Positions 21,601 through 44,043 of a stretch of 64,000 nucleotides of DNA are shown one piece after another. Below the pieces are notes generated by a model. That model made no database searches, was not told the origin of the DNA, and saw nothing but the letters and a program-made list of their open reading frames with translations. The translations under genes were made by a program, and so were the position numbers. The DNA comes from Leuctra nigra (Eukaryota; Arthropoda; Insecta; Plecoptera; Leuctridae), in NCBI GenBank assembly GCA_934045905.1, contig OW203762.1:45347411-45411410 (forward strand). The letters run 5' to 3'. How positions within the stretch are numbered: position 1 is the stretch's first letter; each line of letters starts with the position of its first letter.

Positions 21601-24600
21601 ATGTTACAACACCTGGCTTCCTGTCATTCCATGAGCGTGTCCAAACATTCATATTGTGGTACATAGATGCAGCTAGCTTTATTGATGTTGATGACGAGGG
21701 CTGGCGGTTCTTCCTCATGTAAGTACCTAATCTCTAATCGCATATGTCAATTTTTGGTAAATCCTTTGCACAATCACGTATAGCGTTTGTGTATTGTTAA
21801 GGTACCTATATAGGTCAGTGCATGATAATTTGGTAACGACCATTGTCGAATATTTCATAATCTGAGAATTTATACAAAACTATCCTTCCATCCCCTGACT
21901 TAATAATACCTGACCAACTAATCTAAAATCTACCTACCGTATCACTCGCATATAAAAAGTAGATGCAGTTGGAATTTTATTTTGATTCTGAAAACGGAAC
22001 GCCTTATGATGTGCACCTAACAATTTTTTCCTCCATGTTAAATAAAACCTGGATTTGAAATGGCGCTCTAGTAGCTCCAGCCTGTCGTTTTGTTCGGCAC
22101 ACAGATTTCTTCGCCCATCCCCCTCACCCTTGGGTTATTGAAATTTATACCTCTCAAAACATGGGTGTGTCTTATGCGAGGGTGTCTTATATATGCGAGT
22201 GGATATGGTATACTTAAGAATACTTTATTTAAACTATCTGAAATAACTAGCAAAAAATGCCAGACTAGACTAGGTACACTTGGCCAAACAAAAATTGAAC
22301 GTTCAATAAATCTGATTGGCTGATAAATGTAAATAAATACCAACTGCAATGTGAAAAGATTTTCCTCGAGTGGGACTTGAACCCACGACCTTCCGATATC
22401 CAGTCAGATGCTCTACCAGCTGAGCTATCGAGGCAGTTCACATTGCAGTGGCTGTGTTCAGGAAGTTACAGTTTAGTTTGTGTTATGTACCGGAAAGTCG
22501 TGGGTTCGAGTCCCACTCGAGGAAAATCTTTTCACATTGCAGTTGGTATTTATTAACATTCACCTAACTGAGGGAATCAGTAAAAACCATATTTCATGAT
22601 AAATGTAAGATCGCACCATCAGAAGTCAGTCTAAGCGATCTCATTGTCTCACTCTAGTAGGTGACCTCACATTTCAATGATAATTTACAAGCTTTGATTG
22701 GTTATTATGGGACATGACCAGCAGTCGTTCAATTTTTGTTTGGCCAAGTGTACCTACAACAAATTTATTTAGATTTGCCTACAAAATGAATGTTGTATTT
22801 ACTTACAAAATCAACTTTCATTTTATTATATTTGGTCCATTAGGTTTGAGAAGTACTCTTTCGAAGGATCAACAATGTATGCTTTTGCCGGCTTTGCCAC
22901 TACTTATGAGTATTACGCATATCCACTCAACATCCGCCCTCGGATTAGCCAGATGCTTGTCATGGTGCCGTACCAAAGACAAGGTCTGGGAGCAGAATTG
23001 CTCATGGCAATTTACCAACATTACAAGACTATGGAGAAAGTAATTGACATTACAGGTACGTAACAGGTTTTTGTCTGTGCTTATTTCGGAGAAAAGTCCC
23101 TTATCAAATATCGCTTCGCTTAAGAAAGTTGATAAACGTGTGTGGCTGTTACGTTCTGCAATGTATTGTCTTCTTTTTAGTGGAAGATCCTTCAGAAGAC
23201 TTCCAAAGAATCAGGGACTTTGTGGATGTGAAGAATTGCAGTTTACTGGAGACCTTTCAACCCAAGAATCTGTTTGATGGCTTCAGTAATGAGATGGCAA
23301 CAGAAGCCCGCACCAAACTTAAGCTGTCTAAAGTGAGTACACAAAACAGTTTTATTACCTACCAAAGATAGTTTACATAGGTACACTCAACAAAACATAA
23401 AACGGTATTTGAATAAAAGGCATTTGCTGCTTGTCAAGCTTCTTGACAATCAATCCATGTTTTTATCAATGAAATTGAAATCAGAGTTCCCCTCCTATAT
23501 AGATAGATGACGAGTCAGCATAGACTTCAGCATAGATGGCAATTACATTTTTTTTTTCGAATAGGTACCTACCGATTTTTTTTTAGTACTATCAAGTAAT
23601 TTGTGAAAATTCCTGACATTTATTTTTGGGGAATTTATAACAATTATTATTAACATAATTTTTTAATTCCATTTTAGGACACCCTTTTTGAATAATGGCC
23701 CCATGATATGTGGGCACATTTCATTGGGTTAAAAACATATTATGTGTACCTATAACAATATCTCCATAATTAGAACAAACAAAGGTACATATTATTCATG
23801 ATTTGGGGAATATTCCCAATATTTGGATCCCGGTCTCACATTACTATGCGTAACCTTCACCGGTGCCGGCATCCTCGTTCGAGGGCCAGCAACAATAATA
23901 GTAGTATGTTACCAGTCTCAATATAGGTTTTTGCATAATGGGCTCACGAGACAAAACCATGCACTTTCTAATACAATGTAAATGTTATATAGGCTAAGAT
24001 CTTGCCAAGATTTTTCAGCAGGGTAGTTCCAGCGTCTTCTATGTACTATGTCATTCAAAAACTCTTAAGAGTGTAAGGAAGGGATGTGCGTTGTGAAAAA
24101 TATCAGTGGTATGACAGTTTGTAATGAGCATTCTCTACCTTCATTCCATTCTCCTTGGAGATCTCTAACCCTCATCAGTGCTTTGTTTGTCCGTCCAACC
24201 AGGTAGCTCAGTTGGTAGAGCTCTGGCCCGGCAAGTGAGAGGTCCCGAATTCGAGCCCCGGTTTGGTCAGATATTTTTCACGACGCACATCCCTTCCTTA
24301 CATCCTGACTCCATAAATTTACATTCTCATAACTCTTAAGAGCTACACTCAACAAATCATAAAACGGTATTTGAGCGAAAAGGATTGGCTACTGGTCAGG
24401 TTCCTTGACAATCGATCAGTGCTATTATCAATGAAATAAGAGACGTAATCGGATGATGCCATCAAATCTTTTTCAGCCAATCCGTTTCTTTCGAATATGT
24501 ATACACACCCACTGCCAATAGTTCCTATACGGATTTCCCATATACCAACATGAGGATTTGGCTGGCTTCTTTTGACGCTGACCCTACCTACTCAGCGATG

Positions 24601-25306
24601 ATTAGAGACTTCGACATTTTTCACTGTTTAGTAAACAATTGTTTAATAATTATTTGAATTCTTTCAGAACCAAGCTCGCAGGGTCTATGAAATTATACGT
24701 CTCAAGAACACCAATTTGGCAGATGAATCAGATTATCGGAAATACCGTTTATGTGTGAAGCAACGACTCAATGCACCCCATCAAGTAAGAAGTGTTCAGC
24801 AGTTTATTTATGTACTTGTCTGCTTCTATTATTCATTAATTAATTATTTCTAAAATAATATAGTAGTAGAAAGTATTTACACATCATACCTACTTTTATT
24901 TGTGGTCTATGATCTGAAGTGAAATGATAATTTTTCAGTAAATTATTTTCATTGAGTATTGTGTTCTTTAAATTTCTTAATGTTACAAAATAAATTCAGT
25001 AATTTGAGCTGTCCATTTTTCATAGAATTATATGGCCTATAGTCAGATTCTTGCAACAACTTTTTGAATTCACAATGAAAATGTTGACCTAATAAGTAGA
25101 TTATTTAATAATTACATACATATTGCCATCTCTTTCAGAAACAGCAATTTGTTCTCGACAAACTGCAGAAGATTCTGAAACCGGACGACTTTCAAGCAGC
25201 ATTGTCCGTCTCGACAGCAAGCAACGACCAGAGACAGGATAACTTGGATCGTTCGTATCTTGAGCTCGAGACTCAGTATCGCCAAATTCTGAATCGACTC
25301 TGCTGA
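18686..25306 (+). CDS. HAT1: Histone acetyltransferase type B catalytic subunit HAT1, 8 coding exons
   Basis: Exons: 18686-18831, 21097-21220, 21324-21462, 21559-21718, 22844-23055, 23181-23332, 24668-24784 and 25139-25306. Phases chain to 405 residues, close to human HAT1 (419). Family blocks in order: FKPVMSHQVFGE, LKIKLYYSAARLSTYL, ADDITKKL, ASFIDVDDEGWRFFLM, and the GNAT core RISQMLVMVPYQRQGLGAEL. The acetyl-CoA-binding Q-R-Q-G-L-G-A motif is intact. DITVEDPSEDFQRIRDFVD and RRVYEIIRLK complete the C-terminal part. The enzyme acetylates newly made histone H4 on K5/K12 with RbAp46/48 before deposition. Introns carry many transposons, the largest set being at 19116-21031. I trust the call; UTRs are undefined. 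Confidence 0.95.
19116..21031 (+). mobile_element. Helentron-like element, copy B (contains a retrotransposon)
   Basis: It starts 'tgagcgagcgaagcgagcg' and ends in the hairpin 'aacgcgtt…' followed by 'ttttcctagt'. The insertion point lies between T and T (ttaat|tgagc…ctagt|ttata). The interior has two direct copies of 'caggtcagagtttttctt(c/t)gatc' and repeated 'atctcctgat' units. An RTE-like retrotransposon fragment occupies 19524-20626. Confidence 0.75.
19524..20626 (+). mobile_element. 5'-truncated RTE-like non-LTR retrotransposon
   Basis: The flanks 'tatctcctgata' (19512-19523 and 20627-20638) form a perfect 12-bp target duplication. The 3' tail is (ATT)n. The open frame encodes reverse-transcriptase motifs: GLRQGRVLSPSLFVIVMD-like sequence before 19640, and LVYADDVLIWG with the YADD catalytic box near 19700. 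The RTE-type C-terminus RLRWFGHMKRM…IPRQEFEE…RRVGRPREKW follows near 20250-20360. The RT fingers/palm start and the endonuclease are absent, so this copy is dead on arrival. It nevertheless keeps a 315-codon frame, which suggests recent insertion. Confidence 0.85.
22333..22596 (-). mobile_element. Hairpin-shaped tRNA-derived SINE, type 1
   Basis: The flanking duplications 'tgataaatgtaa' (22321-22332 and 22597-22608) are perfect over 12 bp. A tRNA-like cloverleaf lies on minus at 22434-22364, with A box 'tagctcagctggtagagc' and B box 'gggttcaagtccc'. The anticodon loop reads CTGGATA; GGA would be Ser, but there is no long variable arm, so it is not a working tRNA-Ser. The T-arm/acceptor half plus 24 outer bases is present a second time in inverted form at 22491-22552, so the ends pair over ~60 bp. 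The TSD length suggests LINE machinery. Confidence 0.8.
23384..23570. mobile_element. Mariner-like MITE, family M2 copy 2 (degraded)
   Basis: The left end 'tacactcaacaaaacataaa' matches copies at 18399 and 24343. The interior 'gacaatcaatcc…tatcaatgaaat' is conserved. The right terminus is eroded by a T-run. It lies in HAT1 intron 6. Confidence 0.55.
24072..24330 (+). mobile_element. Hairpin-shaped tRNA-derived SINE, type 2, full copy
   Basis: The duplications 'aactcttaagag' (24060-24071 and 24331-24342) are perfect over 12 bp. A tRNA-like module at about 24196-24269 has A box 'tagctcagttggtagagc' and B box 'ttcgagcc'. The sequence after the tRNA ('gatatttttcac(g)acgcacatccc') is also present in inverted form at the very start (24072-24104), so the two ends pair over about 33 bp. 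The 3' tail 'catcctgactccat…acattct' is shared with the copy at 27380. Confidence 0.8.
24343..24505. mobile_element. Mariner-like MITE, family M2 copy 3 (right end degraded)
   Basis: The left end 'ctacactcaacaaatcataa' and interior 'gattggct(a/g)ctg…ttgacaatc' match family M2. It abuts the 3' TSD of the SINE at 24072-24330, so the SINE inserted exactly at or next to the MITE border. Confidence 0.55.
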
Positions 25307-26172
25307 ATGATTGTGTCACTGAGTGTAGTTCATAATAATATTTCTGTATATACAGCAAATTCATGTTTAAATCGTAGTCAAACTGCTACAAAAGTGTGTT
25401 GATCACAAACATTACATTTTCATTGATGAGATAACAGTTACTGTAGGTATTTCAAACTTTTCAATTTTATGAAAACATTAGAAAATATTAGACAAACACA
25501 ACGTTGAAAATTGCAGCCCTGTATTACTATTAGATTTTTAAGGTGGTTCTGCTATTCGACTTATTGCCCAGATCAAAATAGTTCTTTACATGTTGGCTGG
25601 TTGCATGTCCCGGCGTTGAGCGGCGAGCCGTAAGTAACCCTCTACCCACTGCCATTCTTTTGCGAAATAATTAGTTTTTTTTCTAAGTTGCCTATACATC
25701 AATTAATAATTCATAATTGATTTGATTATTTTCTTGTTGATGCCATGCACATAAATAGGGAAGTTCCATGTTTTTATTAAAAAGTATATTTCTTATAAAC
25801 TCATACCTATAACTGTAAAATGAAGTGTTTTCAACACCAAAACTCAATATTTTCATTCATACAAATGCAAATAAATCGAGTTTATATTTTAGTTGGAAAA
25901 AGGTAAACCTGTTATGTGATATCATTGTTATCAACCAACAATGAGGTTTCAATAAAATATGGTTACAATAAAGTACGACATCAGGTTTGACGTTTTCCTG
26001 CCAAAATGTCAACTAAATTTAATTTCATGTTTATAAGTGAATGAACATTTGGGTGTGAAAAAAGTTGAAAAAAATGTATGCCAGTACGATCAGTACCTAA
26101 TACCTATGTTGTTATTTTGAAAAAATGTATTTTACACCCTTAAAAATTCATATTCATTAATATTCCTTAGGC

Positions 26173-26662
26173 CAGCGATTTTTAAACTGGGGTCTGTGAA
26201 GTATTCAAAAAATATTCTCAGCATTTATAATTACATTTAAAATTTAGATCCAATAAAACAAAATTGGGTACATTTTGAATAAGAAGTGCGAGTAGCCCCT
26301 ACATTTTTAGTTATCAAATTTTAATTCCGTTCGGTAATTTGCTGATGTTAAAAATACAAAAATTTATTTGAAACAAATTGTGAAGAATTTATTTTTAGTG
26401 ACCACTGACCAAGTATCAAATCGCCGAAATGTACTTACTGTTAAAAACGTATAAATATCTGTCGCCCGTTTCCAACACAATATCGGGTCGGGGGTGGAAT
26501 TCCACAGTCAATCTAATAGTCCAAAATATTTGGGAGTGGGGAATTAATTAACTGATGGAATGGTGAAATTGTCAATGACTAAAAACTTGAAATTTTTGGG
26601 GGTCCGGAACAGAAGCAGATATTTTATGGGCTCCGTAGTATAGAAAAGTTTAGGAACCGCTG
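26173..26662. mobile_element. hAT-type non-autonomous element
   Basis: The ends 'CAGCGATTTTTAAACT' and complement of 'CAGCGGTTCCTAAACT' resemble the CAGNGGTTCTCAAACT termini of Charlie-like hAT elements. The 8-base flanks 'ccttaggc' and 'ttctaggc' match at 6 of 8. Interior 'gggggtccggaac' near the right end also fits that group. Confidence 0.65.
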
Positions 26663-26720
26663 TTCTAGGCTATGTTACATTAGGTGTGGACTGCGTTGAA
26701 AAAACCTGGGGCCCTATTAG

Positions 26721-26840
26721 GCTATTCTATAACTTTAAAATTCCTGATTCGGCCAGAATCGAATTCGGTGCAATGTTAATCCATGGCCATGAATCGGATT
26801 CTGGCTAAAACAGGATAGGTACCTAAAGTTATAGAATAGC
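26721..26840. mobile_element. Small MITE with inverted ends
   Basis: The ends 'GCTATTCTATAACTTTA' and complement face each other, with a second imperfect inverted pair inside (ctgattcggccagaatc / gaatcggattctggct). About 120 bp. No TSD was resolved. Confidence 0.6.
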
Positions 26841-27379
26841 TACCCTGGGTTGCGAGCATTTTTAACAAGTAAACATTCTTGTATCATGTATATTGTGAAA
26901 GATAACGGCAAATTAAAATCCTAGGCCAGTCGGCCCTGAATTTGTAATGATGAATATAATAATTAATAATGTAATTCATTGAGCACTTTAAATAGATATA
27001 TAATTGTTCTGTATTCAAAAATTGAATTGTGCAATTTTAAAATACATAGTTTGCTTTTTAATTAGGTACTTATTTAAAGTGTAATAATTTTATGCCAATT
27101 AATCAACGGTCATGCGAGTAGGTAATCAGAATAGTTGTGCTGCCATAAAATTCATATTTGTGTTTTTGCTGTTTTCAAGCTCTGTAAAATGACAAATTTA
27201 ATAAATTTTTTTAAATAAATACATTTTCTGGAAATAGTGTTATTACCTATTACATGGCTTTTTGTGTTCCTTCTTTTGTAGAACTTTCAATTTTTAGTGT
27301 TGGCATGTAGAAGTCTTGCCTTAAATTTGTCAATTTGTACAACTGAAAACCTTACCTCAATTTATATTATAATTTATTT

Positions 27380-27528
27380 ATGAAAGGATGTGTGTTGTGA
27401 AAAATATCCGACCGAACCGTCAAGTGAGAGGTCCCGGGTTCGAGCCCCGGTTCGGTCGGATATTTTTCACAACACATCCTTTCATATCATCCTGACTCCA
27501 TGGAAGTTTTCCACAGAAACCTACATTC
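27380..27528 (+). mobile_element. Hairpin-shaped tRNA-derived SINE, type 2, short copy
   Basis: The duplications 'ttataatttattt' (27367-27379 and 27529-27541) are perfect over 13 bp. The arms 27382-27418 and 27449-27483 are almost perfectly complementary (gaaaggatgtgtgttgtgaa / ttcacaacacatcctttc). The ~30-base loop holds only the T-arm of the tRNA module ('ggtcccgggttcgagccccg'). The A-box half is deleted, leaving a nearly pure hairpin. Tail shared with 24072-24330. Confidence 0.85.
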
Positions 27529-28989
27529 TTATAATTTATTTTTTAATTTTTCAATGCAAATATTTTGATAAGAGCAACTTGGCAAAATTCATTTATTGGT
27601 GGGTGTAGGGATTTTAAATTTGTGTGATCGTATCTCATAAATACTACATTTTAGTAAAACCATTTGTGGTGACATTATTATATTTCAAGCTCCATTCCCC
27701 AAGGACCAAATTTTATATTAAAGTTTTTCTGGGCCCTGCATTCACCAAAACAAAAACTTCAATTTTTGAAAATTGAGGAATTGAACATATTTTGTGGGCA
27801 GCTCATAATTTGTCAATGGAAGTACTTATTGTCTCTAGTTGTATACGTTCAACAACTTTACTACCTATTGTCTTTACCATATTTAACAATGCTTGACGGA
27901 AAATCGTATATTCATAGTTTTAATCGATTTCAAATTTTGAAATCCTCTCATTCCTAAACTTCCGTTTAGAAGTTGGTAACATCGTCGAGAGGTGTCCTTG
28001 GCAGTCGCTCGGCCGCAACGCCTAAAAGTAGTCTGTTTGTGCTGCCATTGTGACGCGTCGGTTGACGACGTTCCAGGGGCCTGATCTTCATTTTGTTACA
28101 GAGATATAGTACCGTGCGTAAGTAAATAAACAATGTTCAATATAACCTGTGACCTAAATTATTATTCAATTTATTCTAGTTTTATAAGTAATTATTGATC
28201 AACAACCTAGCATTCTAATTTCTGTGTACAGCGGTGTTTGCTTTCGCACTTCTCCATTATGATATTTTGTAGTAGGAAGTACGCCACACAGTATCTTGCG
28301 CCTGCCTGCTTATGAATGCAACAGGTTAGGAGCAAAATACTACTATGATACCTACTACCAGATACTATGATACTACCAATACTTTAGGTAGTGTGATGTG
28401 CAGGCTCTAGGTATTTTAAATTGACTAGGTCCCAAATTAGTGTTTTATCCAATCAATGCCCCATTATAGCATACCTATAGTACCTACCTAGATAGGTGAT
28501 CTATTTTGAATTGTCACACATTTTATTTTTGTGACGGACCTAGATACTATAGTACCTACTAGCTTGAATATTATAAATTAAAATCCCCGTAAGGATGATA
28601 TATTCTACTTACTTTTTTTTCAGTGGATTTCTTAGAAACATAATCTCTCTAAAATATTAAATTGTTTTTAGACCTAGTTCTAGGTTATTTTATTGGCTAT
28701 TGCATAGTCAGCAAAGTATCAACTTGAAACTTCTTTATCACTATCTATTTTCATTAAACACTTACCTACAGCAAAGTCCATTCGTCTAAGTTGAGCCAAT
28801 TGTACCCACTAATACAGAGGAAAATAAATTAAATGGGCTATAAATTTAAAATATTTAAAATTTAAAATTCATTATAAATAATTCTTATAGACTATAGACT
28901 ACCTATTTAGGACAATACAAAATAAATTGAGTGTGGGCTAGTGACTTGTCGTGAAGTTTATCTATTCGCTCTAGTGCATACAATGGACA

Positions 28990-29400
28990 TTTTTTAATTA
29001 ATCCATTTTCCCCATCCAACGATGTCGCAATGGGGGTGGAGGTAGCTCCACCATCCTCTAGGGCCTCCTGGGATGCCGAAGCCGGTTAGCCAGTCCAACT
29101 TCTTCCTCGTTGTCTTCTTTCTAGCCTTCTTCACTCTCCTCTGATTCTTCCACCTGCCGCTCCATCCACCAATTCCTTCCATCTTTTTCTGTCTTCCAAG
29201 TTCCACCATTTCTGCTCTTCTTACTCTCCCCCAATATTTGCTTCTCTCTTTTCAATGCTGTCCATCCACTTAGTCCTCGGATGCTCAGTCTTCTTTTTCT
29301 TCACTTGTCTTCCCTTTTCGTATTCTCTCCTAGAAATTCTCTCCTCTCCCATTCTCTTTATGTGCCGAAACCAACTCAATCTCTCTTGACCTCCTCACCA
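28990..29400 (-). pseudogene. RTE-like retrotransposon 3' fragment
   Basis: Minus-strand translation, with stops and shifts, reads like the tail of the copy at 19524 (…WF.HIKRMGE…ISRREYEKGR…RTKWMDSIE). It is interrupted, lacks the RT core and is old. Confidence 0.55.
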
Positions 29401-29750
29401 CTGGACTGCTACCTTGATGTGGTGGTGGGGCTTAACGGGTCGCCTCAAACTACGTGTTTGGTCCCAACTAAGTGCAGTCCAGGGTCGATCTAGCCCCATG
29501 CCCTCCCCAAATTCGTGTGTCCCTCGAGATGGTGATCCCCCTGAAATCGGGTCCCACCGTCCCGAAGCCCCTCTCCCCCCCCCCTTGGTCTGTCCCATTC
29601 TGAACTGGCTTTCCCACCGGTTTCGGACTCCCCCGGATCGAGCCCGTTTGGTCGACCCCTCCCCATGTCAGAATTCAACAAAGTTAACAAAATCTTAATG
29701 TGCGCAAAATGACCTCGCTGTCGATGCGCCATTATACACTACTATAGACC
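29400..29750 (+). repeat. Dispersed repeat family RB, copy 1
   Basis: Contains 'cctcgagatggtgatccccc', 'tcgggtccc', 'cccttggtc' and 'gtcgacccct' and ends 'tgtgcgcaaaatgacctcg…gatgcgcc'. The same order is found at 30230-30650, and in weaker form at 44640-44940. It looks like the 3' part of a non-LTR retrotransposon whose coding region is missing here. Confidence 0.55.
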
Positions 29751-30229
29751 TACCTTCTTTATACTCTCTTGACCTATCTTCTGACTTAACTTTTCAACTC
29801 TCAGATCTTGTTTGCTTTCTATCTTGTCTTCTATATTCTTACTTCTGATTTTATCCAACTTAGTCACTCACTTGTCATAAATAAAATATTATGACTTACT
29901 AAATATTTAAACTCCTCCTGTTCCTGCAGCAGTGCTTCCTGGATTATAACTAACCTTGCACCTCGCCTTCTTTGCTCTGTCCATACACAATGATTTTCTC
30001 TTTTCTCTGCTAATATACTTTCATGCTAATATACTGGTCATACTTTTCTGTCAAGCATTCCCACAATATATATCCACCATCAAACGACATTCTCTTCTTC
30101 CGACTCGTTCCAAATCATAATGTCCTGCATAATATAAAACACATGCATTATGCACAATGCATATCCATTTTTTAAGATTTAAATTGTCATAAGTCATTAC
30201 AAACTGAGGTAATTTTCCCCCCGAACGGT

Positions 30230-30650
30230 TGACACCTTATCGCGGTGGTGGGGTTTGTGTTGGCCAATGATCCATTGCAGCTACGCCGGCGAGCATAGGC
30301 TCATGTGTAAGGGCTACCCATGCCGGACCGGTCAGTGGTGAGACCCAGACAAAGAGCAGCCAGGGTCGGCTAACCTGCCCTCCCTTGTATTTGCGGTCCC
30401 CTCGGGCTGGCCTTCCCCCTCGAGATGGTGATCCCCTGAAATCGGGTTCCGCCGGCCCGAATCCTCGCACCCCCTTGGTCCGTCCCCATTCCGGCCTGGC
30501 CTTCCCACCAGTCCTGGACTTCCCCAGATCGGGCCCGTTAGGTCGACCCCCTCCCCATGCCCTCCACTTATTATCAACAAAGTTAAAATATATAAAAATT
30601 AATGTGCGCAATATAACCTTGTCGTTGACGCGCCGTTAAACTAGAATAAT
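30230..30650 (+). repeat. Dispersed repeat family RB, copy 2
   Basis: Matches copy 1 through 'cctcgagatggtgatcccc', 'gatcgggcccgttaggtcga' and the end 'ttgtcgttgacgcgccgtta'. It lies 160-580 bases upstream of the first coding exon of the zinc-finger gene. Confidence 0.55.
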
Positions 30651-30809
30651 CTAATCTATAGGTAATTTTATTTTAGCATTTTTATTTAGGATATTTATTC
30701 AGTGAGACTTTGTACTAACACATGGCCATGTGGTTTAGAATGAATTTTCTGAAGTAAGAAATCTTTACCTATACCAACGCCTATACTAGGTATGTCACTT
30801 TTTTCCAGG

Positions 30810-42562
<11,753 letters not shown>

Positions 42563-42608
42563 TACCGTGGACATTTCTACTGAACTCTGAACCAAATTCA
42601 GTACCTAT

Positions 42609-42894
42609 GCAAGTACACTCGTACTATAGTTGACGCAGCCTTGAGAAACGCAAAGTATCAATGGAGTTGGACATGGCGAAATTACGAAATTCAAAGCACA
42701 ATTGATCTAAATACCAATATAAAGCTGACTGAAATTTATATTTCTTTAAAATGTTTCTATCAAAACAGCTTTTTAATGGTATTTAAGTGAAGTATGCTTT
42801 GAATTTCGTAATTTCGCCATGTCCACTTACCATTGATACTTTGCGTTTCTCAAGGCTGCGTCAACTATATATGGAATTGGAAATTGTACTTGCA
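42609..42894. repeat. Foldback repeat just after the zinc-finger stop codon
   Basis: Arms 42609-42699 and 42795-42894 are long inverted copies ('gacgcagccttgagaaacgc', 'catggcgaaattacgaaatt' and complements) around a ~95-base loop. It starts 46 bases after the stop codon and is probably transcribed as part of the 3' UTR. It may be a MITE; no TSD was found. Confidence 0.75.
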
Positions 42895-44043
42895 AATGTG
42901 TATTGTTTCTTTTCTTGCAATAGCATGCAGATTGTATGTAAGGCCAGTTATTACTCAAGTTAAATTGTGCCGGTTTAACTAACTTTTAGATTAAATTCAA
43001 CGGTTTCAATCATTTTGAAGTAGAATCTGATTTGCTGCCTACAGCAAATTTAGTCCAATATTTTATTACCTAATTTGGCGTTGGTTAATAACGGCCCTTA
43101 AAATGAGCTGAAAGTATCAACTCTGAGTCCAATTCATATCATAGAAGTAGGTACTACGTACCTACCTAGTACCTACTAATTTTATGTTCTATTTGTAAGT
43201 TTTTTTTGTACCTAAAATCAATATACTCCAAGATATTATTTATAAGTAATTGTATTGGTTACTGTAGAAGGTAGGTCATTGTATATCAGGTACAACTGCC
43301 CTACCAACCATAGATCGCATAGGACACACACACCTCTTTTAAGAAATCAACCAAAACAAGTTTGAATCTCTGATTTGCCATTGGTTAAATCCACAACACA
43401 AACTAAATGGGGACTTACGACATTCATAACGAGCATAATAGAATGAACTGCAGATTTCAATGATACTAATAAGTAATTATAATTTCAAACATTTTTTTTG
43501 TCTAGGGCTTAACGTTGCACTGTTCTGCAGCGAAGCTAATGGCGACGGTACACGGTATTTCATACATGCTACATATTTGTGTTGGGTACCTTCTCATGGT
43601 TGGCGGGGCAGCATAGTAGTAGGTTTAGTCAAGGAAATTAGATGGTTAAACTCTATCTCTCTCTGCTCCATATAAAAACATGTTTATGTTATGGGTCAGA
43701 GATAGCAGAGTATGAACCATCTAGTTTCCCTGACTGTACATAGTGCACTTACTCAAAACAAAACTAATGTAGTAGTATTATTTTTTCATGATTGAGTTCT
43801 AATTAATTTATATAATTTCATACAATTTAACTGCTGCTAAATTACTAATAGGTAGGAAGTGTTCTATGTGAAATAATTTGTGAAATAGATCATTTGTATT
43901 TTAAATTTAATTTGTAATACCTAACAAACATTTATATCAATAAACTAGGAAAATTACACATCGGATTTTATTGATCATATCATATCTGATCACGCTGAAA
44001 CCAAAGTGGTTTCAGCCTACCTACCCTTAAAAATAAATTATCA
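42895..44043. other. Region between convergent zinc-finger and ARL14EP genes
   Basis: AT-rich, with TACCTACC clusters near 43150 and one MITE. 'aataaa'-type polyadenylation signals on both strands are common here but not specific. No ORF worth calling. Confidence 0.4.
43626..43736. mobile_element. Mariner-like MITE, family M1 copy 2
   Basis: Nearly identical to 34059-34171, including the core 'gctccatataaaaacatgtt'. Flanked by TA on the right. Confidence 0.75.

Larger units (their letters stand above)
25307..30809. other. HAT1-zinc finger intergenic region
   Basis: Gene-free except for transposons listed separately. A GC-richer patch at 27960-28115 ('gtcgctcggccgcaacgcc', 'gacgcgtcggttgacgacg') ends in a good donor (accgtgc|gtaagtaa near 28118). 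I read this as the likely promoter and non-coding first exon of the zinc-finger gene. The segment 28120-28980 is AT-rich with TACCTACC clusters and nothing else recognisable. Confidence 0.45.

Noticed and set aside
22364..22434. Functional tRNA-Ser(GGA) gene on minus
   Set aside because: A and B boxes are good, but the long variable arm required for tRNA-Ser is missing, base 37 is T, and the sequence lies inside a TSD-bounded palindromic element. I call it tRNA-derived.
23790..23900. Possible exon or repeat with GC-rich 'caccggtgccggcatcctcg'
   Set aside because: Not open in a useful frame and not needed by HAT1, whose exons chain without it.
24196..24269. Functional tRNA gene on plus
   Set aside because: The cloverleaf is imperfect in the anticodon arm and the module lies within a SINE-like element with a 12-bp TSD.
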